Shown here piece after piece: positions 45,329 through 56,448 of a stretch of DNA of 64,000 nt. Within the stretch, counting starts at the first letter, position 1, and each line of letters opens with the position of its first letter. Origin of the DNA: Nocardioides renjunii (GTDB lineage Bacteria; Actinomycetota; Actinomycetes; Propionibacteriales; Nocardioidaceae); assembly GCF_034661175.1 (NCBI RefSeq), contig NZ_CP141058.1, positions 62,001 to 126,000 of the forward strand, written 5' to 3'. A program made the translations under genes and the position numbers. The notes under the pieces are model-generated. The model was not told the origin of the DNA, searched no databases, and worked only from the letters and a program-made list of their open reading frames with translations.

Positions 45329-46339
45329 ATGAAGCGCACGTCCTCCCGGCTCGCGGTGCTCGGTGCCGCACTCGCCGGTCTGCTCACCCCGCTCCTGGCC
45401 ACACCCGCCCAAGCGGCGGCCCCCGTCTACGTCGCCCTCGGCGACTCCTACGCCTCGGGCACCGGCACCCGGTCCTACATCGGCGACGGCACCACCTGCC
45501 AGCGCTCCACCCGCGCCTACCCGAGCCTGATCGCCGCGGCCCGCGGCTACGCGCTCAACTTCCGTGCCTGCTCGGGCGCCCGGATCGCGGACGTCACCGC
45601 GACCCAGCTCAGCGCGCTCACCCCGGCGACGACCTACGTCACGATCTCCGTCGGCGGCAACGACGCGGGCTTCGCCGACGTGCTGACCACCTGCGCGCTG
45701 CCCGGCTGGATGAGCAACTGCACCGGTGCCATCAACACCGCGCAGTCCTACATCAGCTCCACGCTCCCGACGCAGCTCGCCGGCCTCTACGCCGACATCC
45801 GCGGCCGGGCGCCCGCCGCCAAGGTCGTCGTGGTCGGCTACCCCCGCGTGTTCATGGGGGAGGACTGCAACGCCTTCACGTGGTTCTCGCCCACCGAGCA
45901 GGCGCGGCTCAACCAGACCGCCGACCTGCTCAACAGCAGGACGGCGGCGGCCGCGGCCGCCAGTGGCTTCTCCTTCGCCGACCCGACCGTTGCCTTCACC
46001 GGGCACGCGGTCTGCGACGACCCGGAATACCTCAACGGTCTCTCCAGCCCGGTCACGGAGAGCTACCACCCCAACACGCTCGGGCACTCCGCCGGCTACA
46101 CGCCCGTGGTCAGCTCCGTCGTCGGCCCGGCGCTCGCCGTGACCGGCCGGGTGCGCGCGGCGTCCGACGCCTCCGCCGCCGACCAGGCCGCCCTCCAGCG
46201 TCAGTACGCCGCCGCGGACCGTCGCATCGAGCCCGAGCGCTTCGTCCGTCCCGACCTCACCACCCCGGAGGCCCGTCGGGCCGCGCGCCGGGCCGGCATC
46301 GACCTCGACCGGTTCCTCGCTCGCAGCAGGGGTCGCTGA
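45329..46339 (+). CDS. Secreted SGNH/GDSL esterase or lipase
   Basis: Exported hydrolase of 336 aa with a signal peptide (SSRLAVLGAALAGLLTPLLATPAQA). The SGNH blocks are VALGDSYASGTG (nucleophile Ser), FRACSGARI (Gly), TISVGGNDAGFA (Asn) and SYHPNTLGH (Asp/His block V). Cysteine pairs fit the disulfide pattern of Streptomyces extracellular lipases of this type. A C-terminal extension of about 75 residues (SDASAADQAALQRQYAAADRRIEPERF and on) is Arg/Ala-rich and unassigned. GGAGG lies eight bases before the ATG; an inverted repeat lies just upstream. Confidence 0.9.
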   Translation: MKRTSSRLAVLGAALAGLLTPLLATPAQAAAPVYVALGDSYASGTGTRSYIGDGTTCQRSTRAYPSLIAAARGYALNFRACSGARIADVTATQLSALTPATTYVTISVGGNDAGFADVLTTCALPGWMSNCTGAINTAQSYISSTLPTQLAGLYADIRGRAPAAKVVVVGYPRVFMGEDCNAFTWFSPTEQARLNQTADLLNSRTAAAAAASGFSFADPTVAFTGHAVCDDPEYLNGLSSPVTESYHPNTLGHSAGYTPVVSSVVGPALAVTGRVRAASDASAADQAALQRQYAAADRRIEPERFVRPDLTTPEARRAARRAGIDLDRFLARSRGR

Positions 46340-46404
46340 CCCCGGCGGCACCCGCCTGTGGATGCGGCCCGCACGTCGTCGGTGCCGGTTGGTAGACAGG
46401 GGGC

Positions 46405-48552
<2,148 letters not shown>

Positions 48553-48677
48553 CCGCCGGGCGCTGGTCGGCTCCGCGGCGCGCGGGAGGGTCGTCGTACC
48601 AGGCTTCCGCCTGCTGCGTCATGCGCAGGAGCGGCGGCCGGGCAGCAGGGGGGCGGGAGCGGCACGACCCCGCCCCA

Positions 48678-48725
48678 CGTACGACGACGGCCCGCCCCCC
48701 GGAAGGAGGACGGGCCGGTCGTACG
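48678..48725. terminator. Bidirectional hairpin terminator
   Basis: CGTACGAC-GA-CGGCCCG (48678-48694) pairs with CGGGCCG-GTCGTACG (48711-48725): a 15-bp stem with a two-base bulge and a 16-base loop, between the convergent recQ-like and MFS genes. It can serve both strands. The rest of the 191-bp gap shows nothing I can assign. Confidence 0.8.
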
Positions 48726-48743
48726 ACGGGTGGTGCCGGTGGC

Positions 48744-50318
48744 TCAGTGACCCATCATCGCGGTCGGGTCGACGGGCGCGACCTTCTTGCGGGGCAGGAA
48801 GGCGGCCGGGATGAGGCAGCACGCGACCAGGACCGTGGCGACGATGAAGACCGTCGCGAACGCGTCGGCCATGTCGGTCGGCACCTGGGCGAGCACGGCG
48901 TCGAGCTGGCCGGGCGTGAGCCCGAACTGCTCCAGCACCGCGGCGACCGCGGTCTGGTCCTCACCCGCCTCACGCACCGCGCCGGCGACGGCGACGGACT
49001 CCTTGCCTTTGAGCTCGTTGGTGAGGATCACCGAGAAGAGCGCGGTGCCCATCGAGGCGGCGACCTGCTGGGTGATGTTGAGCAGCGTCGAGCCGCGGGC
49101 CACGTTGTGCGCGGTCAGCGTCGCGAGCGCGGCGGTCATGATCGGCATCATCGTGCCGCCCATGCCGAGGCCCATGATGAAGAGGGCGCCGAGGATGAAG
49201 GTGTAGGACGTGTCGGCGCTGATCTGGGTGAACATCGCCATGCCGATGGTGATCACGGTGATGCCGGTCATCACGATCTTCCCGGGGCCGATCTTGTCGG
49301 CCAGGATGCCGGCGATCGGCATGGTGATCATCGCGCCGATGCCCTGCGGGGCGAGCAGCAGACCGGCGCCGAGGGCGTCCTCGCCGCGGACCTGGATGAA
49401 GTAGAGCGGGAAGAGCAGCGAGGCGCCGAAGAAGGCGATCGCGAACAGCATCATCGCCAGCACCGCGACCGTCATGTTGCGGTTCTTGAACAGGCGCAGC
49501 TCGACGAGCGGGTGGATGTTGCGGCGGTTGAGCGCCCACGGGACGAACGCGGCGATGAGCAGGATGCCGAGGACCATCGGGACGAGCACCCGGGCGGCCA
49601 TGGCGGTGCCCTCCTCCGGGATGGAGCTGATGCCGTAGAGGAAGGCGGCGAGGCCGGGGGACAGCAGCAGCATGCCCAGCCAGTCGAACGTCTCGGACGG
49701 CTCGACCGAGTCCTTCGGCAGGACGATCCAGGCGTAGACGATCGCGGCGATGCCGATCGGCAGGTTGATGAGGAAGATCCAGTGCCACGAGGCGCTGTCG
49801 ATCAGGGCGCCGCCGAGGATGGGACCGAAGATCGGGCCGAGCAGCATCGGGATGCCGAGGACGGCCATCACGCGACCGACCCGCTCGGGACCGGCGGCGC
49901 GGGTCAGGATCGTCATGCCGAGCGGCATCAGCATGCCGCCGCCGAGGCCCTGGAGGACGCGGTAGAGGACGAGCAGCTCGAGCGAGGTGGCCGTCGCGCA
50001 CAGCACGGAGCCGGCGGTGAAGAGCAGCACGGCCAGCAGGTAGAGGCGCTTGGTGCCGAAGCGGTCGGCGGCCCAGCCGGTCAGCGGGATGACGCTGGCG
50101 AGGGCCAGGGTGTAGCCGGTCATCGTCCATGCGACCTCGGCCGCCGTGGCGTCGAACTCGCGCTGGAAGGTCTCCAGCGCGACCGAGACGACGGTGATGT
50201 CGAGGATCGACATGATGGCGCCGAGGACGACGACGCCGGCCACCATCAGCACGCTCTTGTCGAGCTTGTCGGAGCTGTCGGGCTGGATCCCGCCGGACTG
50301 GATCTGGGTGTCTGTCAC
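48744..50318 (-). CDS. EmrB/QacA-type (DHA2) MFS multidrug exporter
   Basis: Fourteen-helix exporter of about 524 aa. Signatures are LDITVVSVALETFQREFDAT (LDxTVVxVAL), GWAADRFGTKRLYLLAVLLFTAGSVLCATA, YRVLQGLGGGMLMPLGMTILTRAAG and GPIFGPILGGALIDSASWHWIFLINLPIG. The substrate is unknown. The start is uncertain: an ATG at 50378 overlaps the dipeptidase stop (TGATG) and would add 20 residues. Those 20 codons have A/T-rich third positions, unlike the rest of the gene, and include an inverted repeat, so I prefer the GTG at 50318. The protein ends in PTAMMGH. Confidence 0.85.
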   Translation of the reverse strand: MTDTQIQSGGIQPDSSDKLDKSVLMVAGVVVLGAIMSILDITVVSVALETFQREFDATAAEVAWTMTGYTLALASVIPLTGWAADRFGTKRLYLLAVLLFTAGSVLCATATSLELLVLYRVLQGLGGGMLMPLGMTILTRAAGPERVGRVMAVLGIPMLLGPIFGPILGGALIDSASWHWIFLINLPIGIAAIVYAWIVLPKDSVEPSETFDWLGMLLLSPGLAAFLYGISSIPEEGTAMAARVLVPMVLGILLIAAFVPWALNRRNIHPLVELRLFKNRNMTVAVLAMMLFAIAFFGASLLFPLYFIQVRGEDALGAGLLLAPQGIGAMITMPIAGILADKIGPGKIVMTGITVITIGMAMFTQISADTSYTFILGALFIMGLGMGGTMMPIMTAALATLTAHNVARGSTLLNITQQVAASMGTALFSVILTNELKGKESVAVAGAVREAGEDQTAVAAVLEQFGLTPGQLDAVLAQVPTDMADAFATVFIVATVLVACCLIPAAFLPRKKVAPVDPTAMMGH

Positions 50319-50335
50319 GGGGACAACGGTATTGG

Positions 50336-50356
50336 TTGCGTGCGACAACGACGCAA
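50336..50356 (-). promoter_or_regulatory. Inverted repeat in AT-rich leader of the MFS exporter gene
   Basis: TTGCGT and ACGCAA are separated by nine bases in the only AT-rich patch near the exporter start. On the minus strand a TACCGT -10-like box lies seven bases before the GTG. It looks like a promoter/operator for drug-responsive control, but no regulator gene is adjacent. Confidence 0.4.
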
Positions 50357-50377
50357 TTGTTTTCGCGGTGGCCTGCA

Positions 50378-51568
50378 TCACCCCTGGGTGGGCGTGGCGG
50401 GGGTCCCGTCGAGGTCCTCGATGCGGGCGAGGCTGGGTCCGCGGCGCTCCTGGAGGTCGTCGGCGCGGTCCTCGACCTCGCGCATCACCCGCAGCGTGTT
50501 GCGGCACGTCAGCCGGGCCAGGTCGCCCTCCGACCAGCCGCGGTCGGCGAGCCCGGACAGCAGCGCGGGGTAGGTGGAGACGTCCTCCAGGCCGACCGGC
50601 AGCTCATCGCACCCGTCGTAGTCGCCGCCGAGGCCGACGTGGTCGATGCCGGCCACCTCGCGCACGTGCTCGCAGTGCGCCACGACGTCGGCGAGCGTGG
50701 CCGTCGGCCGCGGGTGCTCGAGGGCCCACCCGTCCTCGAAGGCGGTGAACCGGGTGCCGTCGGACTCCGGGATCCCCTCGGCCGCCGCCGCCGCGACGAG
50801 CTCCCGGTGGGCGTCCGCGCAGGCGGCGTTCACGAACCGCGGCACGAAGGTCACCATGCACACGCCGCCGCCGCGGGCCATCGCCTCGAGCACGTCGTCG
50901 GGGACGTTGCGCGGGCTGTCGGTGACCGCACGCGCCGAGCTGTGGCTGAACACGACCGGCGCCTCCGCCACCTCCAGCGCCGCGCGCATCGTGTCGGCCG
51001 AGACGTGGGAGAGGTCGACCATGATCCCGATCCGGTTCATCTCCCGCACGACCTCGCGGCCGAAGGCGGTCAGGCCTCCGGCGACCGGGGCGTCGGTGGC
51101 CGAGTCGGCCCACGGCGTGTTGGCGTTGTGGGTGAGCGTCAGGTAGCGCACGCCGAGCGTGTGCAGCGCCCGCAGGGTGCCGAGCGAGGAGGCGATCGAG
51201 TGCCCGCCCTCGACGCCGACCAGGGAGGCGATCCGGTCCGTCGCCCACGCCTGCTCGACCTCGTCGGCGGTCGTCGCCCACGCGAGCTGGTCGGCGTACG
51301 TGCTGGTGAGGAGGCGGGCGGCGTCGACCTGCTCGAGCGTGGCGCTGACGGCCGCGTCGCCGGTGAGCCGGCAGGGGACGTACGCCGACCAGAACTGCGC
51401 GCCGACGCCACCGGCGCGCATCCGCGGGAGGTCGGTGTGGGTGGGGGTGCCGCCGGCGCCGACGTCGAGGCGGGTGAAGTCGTACGCCGTCGCCTCGCGC
51501 GCCGCCCAGAGGAGGTCGTTGTGCCCGTCGATGACCGGGTGGGCGGCCAGCAGGCCCGAGACGTCCAT
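50378..51568 (-). CDS. M19-family membrane dipeptidase-like zinc hydrolase
   Basis: Renal-dipeptidase-type amidohydrolase of 396 aa that cleaves dipeptides, including some with D-residues. The metal-binding core is PVIDGHNDLLWAARE (HxD), VGVEGGHSI (Glu), MVDLSHVSADTM (His), VVFSHSSARAVTDSPRNVPDDVL (His) and VGLGGDYDG (Asp). No signal peptide is evident, so it is probably cytosolic. The start MDVSGLLAAHPVIDGHND fits the family. Its stop lies at the start region of the MFS exporter gene, so some co-transcription is likely. Divergent from the SNF2 gene by 87 bp. Confidence 0.92.
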   Translation of the reverse strand: MDVSGLLAAHPVIDGHNDLLWAAREATAYDFTRLDVGAGGTPTHTDLPRMRAGGVGAQFWSAYVPCRLTGDAAVSATLEQVDAARLLTSTYADQLAWATTADEVEQAWATDRIASLVGVEGGHSIASSLGTLRALHTLGVRYLTLTHNANTPWADSATDAPVAGGLTAFGREVVREMNRIGIMVDLSHVSADTMRAALEVAEAPVVFSHSSARAVTDSPRNVPDDVLEAMARGGGVCMVTFVPRFVNAACADAHRELVAAAAAEGIPESDGTRFTAFEDGWALEHPRPTATLADVVAHCEHVREVAGIDHVGLGGDYDGCDELPVGLEDVSTYPALLSGLADRGWSEGDLARLTCRNTLRVMREVEDRADDLQERRGPSLARIEDLDGTPATPTQG

Positions 51569-51655
51569 GGGCCGACCGTAGCGGGAACTCCCTGTCGGTC
51601 CGGGGCGTTAGCCTGCTGACCGTCCTGCGAGAGGTGCCTGCATGAGGAACACCGG

Positions 51656-54358
51656 ATGAGTGTCGTCCCGGTCACCGGCCCCGCCAGGCTGCTGGTGGGC
51701 GAGCCGCCCCGCGAGGGGTCGGTCGAGTTCACCGACGACCGCCGCACGATCGTCATGCCGATCCGCGGTGCGCTGCCGGTGCTGGGCAAGGTCCGCGACC
51801 GGGCCGACATCCACCCCTCGGTCGCGCTGCTGGCCGGCGCCGCGCTGATGGGCCTGCAGCTCGTCGCGTCCGGCCGCTTCGCACCGGACCCGGAGGGCCG
51901 GCACTGGCAGGTCGCCGGGCTCGACACCGCCGACGAGCGCCGCATCGGCGAGCTCGCCCGGGCCCGGGCCTCCGACGGCTTCGACGAGGCGACCGCCGAG
52001 GGCATGGTGCGCGGGCTCCTCGACGCCGTGGTCGACACGATGCCCCGCACGACTCCCGGCCGGTCGCGGCACCGGGCCCCGGCCGCGACCGTGCGCACCC
52101 CGCCGCCGTCGAGCCCCGACGACTTCAGCGACCGGCTCCAGCAGCGCATCGCCCGCATCCGGGCGCGCGGCCGCGACGACCGACCCCACCTCGTCTCGAT
52201 CTCCTTCCGCATCGAGGCCGACGAGGAGGAGCTGGTCGCCGGCGCCGTGCGGCTGGTGATGCAGGTGCACGCGGTCGACAACGCCGCCCACGTCGCCGAC
52301 GCCTCCGAGCTGTGGGCCGACGCCGGCCCCGACGCCGCCCACGGGTTCGGCGAGCGGGCCCGCACCCACGCCGCGATCGCGTTGCGCTCGGCGGCCGACG
52401 CGTGGTCGGTGCTCGACCGGCTGCTCGACCTCCGCATCCCCGACGAGATCACCCTCGACTCCGACGAGATCCTCTCCCTCCTCGACGGCGGCGCCGCTGC
52501 GCTGACCGAGGCGGGCCACCCGGTGATGTGGCCGAAGTACCTCGACCGCGAGGTGACCCAGCGCGTCGAGCTCGGGCACCAGAAGGCCGCCGGCCGACGC
52601 GAGGAGCCGCTGCAGGACGGGCTCTTCGGACCGCAGGCGCTCTTCGGGTTCGAGTGGCAGCTCTCCCTCCACGGCGAGGAGCTCACCGCCGACGAGATGG
52701 ACGAGCTGGCGCGCACGACCAGCCCGATCATCAAGCTCCGCGACAACTGGGTCGCGGTCGACTCGGCGGTCATCAAGCGCGCCCGCAAGCGGCTGATCCG
52801 CACGGTGACGCCCGTGCAGGCCCTCGCCGCCACCCTCACCGGCGTCGTCGACATCGAGGACGCTCCCTACGAGGCCGTGGTCGGCGCGAGCCTGCTCGAG
52901 GTCCGCGACCGGGTCCGGGAGGCGGTGACCGGCGACCTCGTGGCCGTCCCGGCCGCGCTGGACGCCGAGCTCCGCGACTACCAGCGCCGTGGGCTGTCCT
53001 GGCTGGCCGAGCTCACCTCGCTCGGGCTCGGTGCCTGCCTGGCCGACGACATGGGGCTCGGCAAGACGATCACCCTCATCGCGCTGCACCTCCACCGGGC
53101 GGGGGAGGGCGGTGGCGCCCCGACGCTCGTGGTCTGCCCGGCGTCGCTGCTCGGCAACTGGGAGGCCGAGATCCGCCGCTTCGCGCCCGGGGTCGCCGTA
53201 CGCCGCCACCACGGCAGCGCGCGCGACCTCGACGGCGTCAGCGGCGGTTTCGTCCTGACGACGTACGGCACGATGCGCAACGACGCCGAGCTGCTGGCGG
53301 AGGTGCCGTGGGACCTCGTCGTCGCCGACGAGGCACAGCACGTCAAGAACTCGCGGTCCGCCGCCGCCCGCGCGCTGCGCACCATCCCGAGCACCGCGCG
53401 GGTCGCCCTGACCGGCACGCCGGTCGAGAACGACCTCACCGAGCTGTGGTCGATCCTCGACTGGGCGATCCCGGGGCTGCTGGGCAGCCGCAACGCCTTC
53501 CGCAAGGTGTGGGCGGGGCCGATCGAGTCGGGCCTCGAGCCCACCAAGGCGCGCCAGTTCGCCGACCTCATCGGTCCCTTCCTGCTGCGGCGGCGCAAGT
53601 CCGACCCCGGCGTCGCCCCCGAGCTGCCGCCCAAGACCGAGACCGACCACCTGCTCGGGCTCACCCGCGAGCAGGTCGTCCTCTACGAGACGCTCGTGCG
53701 CGAGTCGATGCGCCGCATCGAGGAGGCCGACGAGGAGACCCGCCGCGGCCTCGTGCTCAAGCTGCTGACCGGCCTCAAGCAGATCTGCAACCACCCGGCC
53801 CACTTCTTGCGCCAGCCCAACCCCAAGATGCGCGGCCGCTCGGAGAAGATCGAGCTCCTGGACGAGCTGGTCGGCACCGTGATCGCCGAGGACGGGGCCG
53901 TGCTCGTCTTCACCCAGTACGTCGCGATGGCCCGGTTGCTCGAGCGCCACCTCGCCGCGGCCGGCGTGCCCCACCAGCTGCTCCACGGCGGCACGCCGGT
54001 GCGCGAGCGCGACGCGATGGTGGCAAGGTTCCAGGCCGGGGGCACGCCGGTCTTCCTGCTGTCGCTGAAGGCGGGCGGCACGGGCCTCAACCTCACCCGC
54101 GCCGACCACGTCATCCACCTCGACCGCTGGTGGAACCCGGCCGTCGAGGACCAGGCCACCGACCGGGCCTACCGCATCGGGCAGACCAAGCCGGTGCAGG
54201 TGCACCGCTTCATCACGCAGGGCACCATCGAGGAGAAGATCGCCGAGCTGCTGGCACGCAAGCGCTCGCTGGCCGACTCGGTGCTGGCCGGTGGCGAGAC
54301 CGCGCTCACGGAGCTGTCCGACGCCGAGCTGCGCGAGCTCGTGGAGCTGCGCCGGTGA
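51656..54358 (+). CDS. SNF2-family DEAD/DEAH ATPase (HepA/RapA-like)
   Basis: Superfamily 2 DNA translocase of 900 aa. The first 430 residues form the N-terminal region of bacterial SNF2 proteins (SNF2-associated domain with SPIIKLRDNWVAVDSAVIKRARKRL near its end). The motor follows: DYQRRGLSWLAELTSLGLGACLADDMGLGKTITLIAL (motifs Q and I), LVVCPASLLGNWEAEI, VVADEAQHVKN (DEAQ motif II), ALTGTPVEN (III), LRRRKSDPG, VLVFTQYVAMARLLERHL (IV), LSLKAGGTGLNLTRADHVIHLDRWWNPAVEDQATDRAYRIGQ (V-VI). It overlaps the SWIM-domain gene (GTGA), a pairing that suggests the two proteins function together on DNA. Confidence 0.93.
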   Translation: MSVVPVTGPARLLVGEPPREGSVEFTDDRRTIVMPIRGALPVLGKVRDRADIHPSVALLAGAALMGLQLVASGRFAPDPEGRHWQVAGLDTADERRIGELARARASDGFDEATAEGMVRGLLDAVVDTMPRTTPGRSRHRAPAATVRTPPPSSPDDFSDRLQQRIARIRARGRDDRPHLVSISFRIEADEEELVAGAVRLVMQVHAVDNAAHVADASELWADAGPDAAHGFGERARTHAAIALRSAADAWSVLDRLLDLRIPDEITLDSDEILSLLDGGAAALTEAGHPVMWPKYLDREVTQRVELGHQKAAGRREEPLQDGLFGPQALFGFEWQLSLHGEELTADEMDELARTTSPIIKLRDNWVAVDSAVIKRARKRLIRTVTPVQALAATLTGVVDIEDAPYEAVVGASLLEVRDRVREAVTGDLVAVPAALDAELRDYQRRGLSWLAELTSLGLGACLADDMGLGKTITLIALHLHRAGEGGGAPTLVVCPASLLGNWEAEIRRFAPGVAVRRHHGSARDLDGVSGGFVLTTYGTMRNDAELLAEVPWDLVVADEAQHVKNSRSAAARALRTIPSTARVALTGTPVENDLTELWSILDWAIPGLLGSRNAFRKVWAGPIESGLEPTKARQFADLIGPFLLRRRKSDPGVAPELPPKTETDHLLGLTREQVVLYETLVRESMRRIEEADEETRRGLVLKLLTGLKQICNHPAHFLRQPNPKMRGRSEKIELLDELVGTVIAEDGAVLVFTQYVAMARLLERHLAAAGVPHQLLHGGTPVRERDAMVARFQAGGTPVFLLSLKAGGTGLNLTRADHVIHLDRWWNPAVEDQATDRAYRIGQTKPVQVHRFITQGTIEEKIAELLARKRSLADSVLAGGETALTELSDAELRELVELRR

Positions 54359-55077
54359 CCACCCCGGCCAGCGGCACGACCTACCCCCGGCTGGCCGCGC
54401 GCCGCGGCGCCGGGGCCGGCACCTGGTGGAGCAAGGCGGTGCTGCGTGCCGTCGAGGAGGCGGCCTTCAGCGCCCAGGACCTGCGGAAGGGGCGCGCGCT
54501 GGCTCGCGCCGGCTCGGTCGGCTCCATCACCGTCGCCGAGGGCGGGGCGGTCGCCGCGGTCACCGACGGCCAGGACGCGTGGACCGTCGAGGTGACCGTC
54601 CCGGTGCTCGACGAGTCCGACGCGGCGGCGTTCACCGAGCTGGTGGCGGCGGAGTCCGGCCGCATCGGGGCCCTGATGACCGGCCAGCTGCCGCACTCCC
54701 TGGTCGAGGCGGTGGAGGAGGCGGGGGTCGAGCTGCTGCCCTACGGCGGCGAGCTGGGTTCGGCGTGCGCCTGCGACGCCTGGCTGGACCCGTGCCCCCA
54801 CGCGCTCGCGGTGCTGACGCAGCTGGCCTGGCTCATCCAGGCGGATCCGTTCGTGCTGACCCACCTGCGCGGGCTCTCACGTGAGCGGGTGCTGCGCGAC
54901 CTGCACCGGATCACGACGCCACACGTGGCCGTGGGCGACGACGGCGGTCCGGGCGGCGCGGACGCGACGGAGCCAGCCGGAGGGCCGGACCAGCTCGACG
55001 ACCTCGTCGTGGCCGAGGACGCGGCGGTGCGGGCCGCTCGGCTGCTCCAGCTGGAGCACCCGTTCGACGCCTGGTGA
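54355..55077 (+). CDS. SWIM zinc-finger protein paired with the SNF2 ATPase
   Basis: A 240-aa protein with a SWIM zinc finger, CACDAWLDPCPH (CxC...CxH, about residues 138-149), flanked by a mixed alpha/beta N-terminal region (SKAVLRAVEEAAFSAQDLRKGRALARAGSVGSITVAEGG) typical of SWIM proteins that neighbour SNF2 helicases. SWIM modules bind DNA or protein. The GTG overlaps the SNF2 stop, so the pair is co-translated. The C-terminal third (GDDGGPGGADATEPAGGPDQLDDL and on) is acidic and partly low-complexity. Its role is probably accessory to the SNF2 enzyme; process unknown. Confidence 0.85.
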   Translation: MTTPASGTTYPRLAARRGAGAGTWWSKAVLRAVEEAAFSAQDLRKGRALARAGSVGSITVAEGGAVAAVTDGQDAWTVEVTVPVLDESDAAAFTELVAAESGRIGALMTGQLPHSLVEAVEEAGVELLPYGGELGSACACDAWLDPCPHALAVLTQLAWLIQADPFVLTHLRGLSRERVLRDLHRITTPHVAVGDDGGPGGADATEPAGGPDQLDDLVVAEDAAVRAARLLQLEHPFDAW

Positions 55078-55114
55078 CGCGGGCTCCGGCTCAGCGGGGG
55101 GCGTACGGCGCGGG

Positions 55115-55165
55115 GTGGCGGCGGATCGCACGCTGGAGGGGCCCCGCGGTGCGATGTGCCGCCAC
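55115..55165. terminator. Hairpin between convergent SWIM and ferritin genes
   Basis: A 17-bp stem with two mismatches: 55115-55131 (GTGGCGGC-GG-ATCGCAC) pairs with 55149-55165, and the loop contains GGGGCCCC. It lies in the 126-bp convergent gap and can end both transcripts. Confidence 0.75.
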
Positions 55166-55203
55166 CACGGGGGGTCGTACGGCAACAAACGAGCCCCGCG
55201 GCG

Positions 55204-55719
55204 TCAGCGCGGCTCGGCCGGCGCGACGGGCAGCCGGGCGCCGAGCTCCTCGTCGAGGCGGAGCAGGCCCGGGCCGTCCTCGTTGATCATCTTGACCCGG
55301 CCGACGATCTCGCTGACCGTCGCCTCCTCCTCGATCTGCTCCTCGAGGAACCAGTTGAGCAGCGGGCGGGAGTCGAGGTCGCCCTCGGCCTCGGCCTGGC
55401 GGTAGAGGCTGCGGATCGACTCCGAGACCTTCTGCTCGTGGGCGAACGCCGCCTCGAAGGCGTCGAGCACGCTCCCGACCTCGGCGACCGGGGCCTGGAC
55501 GGCACCGATGCGCGGGTGGTTGTCGCGGTCGGAGACGTGGTCGATGAACTTGTGCGCGTGCAGGATCTCCTCGTCGGCCTGCGCGCGGAACCACCGCGCG
55601 ATGCCGGACAGGTCCATCAGATCGAGCTCGATCGCGAGCTGGCGGTAGACCAGCGACGCCTGGAACTCCAGCGTGATCTGGGCGTTGAAGGCGTGCTCGA
55701 GGTTCTCGCTGAGCTTCAT
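55204..55719 (-). CDS. Ferritin (BfrB/Ftn type)
   Basis: Iron-storage protein of 171 aa, four-helix bundle assembling into 24-mers. Ferroxidase-centre residues appear in the first helix (FNAQITLEFQASLVYRQLA), second helix (RWFRAQADEEILHAHKFIDHV, the ExxH) and third/fourth helices (AAFAHEQKVSESI and NWFLEEQIEEEATVSEIV). No haem-ligand Met as in bacterioferritin is evident. Monocistronic. Upstream, 55766-55800 carries nearly three copies of a 12-bp repeat; no iron box is recognisable. Confidence 0.93.
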   Translation of the reverse strand: MKLSENLEHAFNAQITLEFQASLVYRQLAIELDLMDLSGIARWFRAQADEEILHAHKFIDHVSDRDNHPRIGAVQAPVAEVGSVLDAFEAAFAHEQKVSESIRSLYRQAEAEGDLDSRPLLNWFLEEQIEEEATVSEIVGRVKMINEDGPGLLRLDEELGARLPVAPAEPR

Positions 55720-55765
55720 GACCTCACCCTATCGGGCGTGCTGGGCCCCATTCGCCACCTCACGG

Positions 55766-55800
55766 GACGCCGGACGAGACGCCGGACGAGACGCCGCACG
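55766..55800. repeat. Short 12-bp tandem repeat (2.9 copies)
   Basis: GACGCCGGACGA is repeated at 55766, 55778 and (partly) 55790 in the space between the TetR-type gene end and the ferritin start. It has no assigned role. Confidence 0.7.
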
Positions 55801-55833
55801 GGGCGCCCGGACGGGATGCCGGGAGGGACCGGC

Positions 55834-56385
55834 TCAGCCGAGCCCGAGCGCGCCGTGGGCCATGTCGCGCAGCACGTCGTGCATCTGCGGGTCGGGCAAC
55901 CGGCCGCTGTGCGGCGTGGAGTTGAGCAGCCCGAACAGCACGTGGGCCCGGGTGCGCGAAGCCTCCGGGCTGAGGTCGCCGTCGAAGCGGCGTACCTCGG
56001 TGGCCCACACGTCGACGTAGGCCCGCTGCAGCGCGCGCACGCGCTCGCGCGCCTCGTCGGGCAGGCTGCTCCAGTCGCGGTTGTGGACGACGATGAGGGC
56101 GCGGTGATCGAGCGCGAACTCGATGTGCCACTCGACGAGCGCGACGAGCGCCTCGCGGGCCCCGTCGGCCTTGGCCACCCGCGCCCGCCCCTCGGTGAGC
56201 AGCGTCTCGCTGATGCGGACCAGCATCTCGGCGAGCATCGCGTCCTTGGACTCGAAGTGCTTGTAGAGCGCGGGCCCCGAGATCCCGCAGGCCGAGCCGA
56301 GCTCGGCGACCGAGACGCCGTGGAACCCGCGCGCGGCGAAGAGCTCGGCCGCGATGTCGAGGATCTGCTGGCGACGGGGGGTCAC
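55834..56385 (-). CDS. TetR-family regulator of the leucine-degradation operon
   Basis: Repressor of 183 aa. The N-terminal helix-turn-helix is TPRRQQILDIAAELFAARGFHGVSVAELGSACGISGPALYKHFESKDAMLAEML, a standard TetR domain; the C-terminal part (about 70-183) is the ligand-binding helical domain. The GTG at 56385 lies nine bases after one operator copy, and the divergent carboxylase gene starts seven bases after another. This suggests control of both directions, likely released by an acyl-CoA intermediate of branched-chain catabolism (inference from the gene neighbourhood). Confidence 0.9.
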   Translation of the reverse strand: MTPRRQQILDIAAELFAARGFHGVSVAELGSACGISGPALYKHFESKDAMLAEMLVRISETLLTEGRARVAKADGAREALVALVEWHIEFALDHRALIVVHNRDWSSLPDEARERVRALQRAYVDVWATEVRRFDGDLSPEASRTRAHVLFGLLNSTPHSGRLPDPQMHDVLRDMAHGALGLG

Positions 56386-56393
56386 GGAGGCGA

Positions 56394-56411
56394 GGTTAGT
56401 GGCTGCTAACC
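56394..56411. promoter_or_regulatory. TetR operator copy 1 (GGTTAG-N6-CTAACC)
   Basis: A perfect 6-bp inverted repeat, GGTTAG and CTAACC, with a six-base spacer, nine bases upstream of the regulator start. Copy 2 lies 55 bp away centre to centre with the same layout. Confidence 0.78.
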
Positions 56412-56448
56412 GGGAGGGGCGACGTAGGACGCCGGGGTGGACGCGTGA

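Noticed and set aside
48744..50507. Longest possible start of the MFS exporter at 50507
   Set aside because: That extension lies inside the dipeptidase gene on the same strand in another frame and encodes Arg/Pro-rich sequence unlike a transporter N-terminus.
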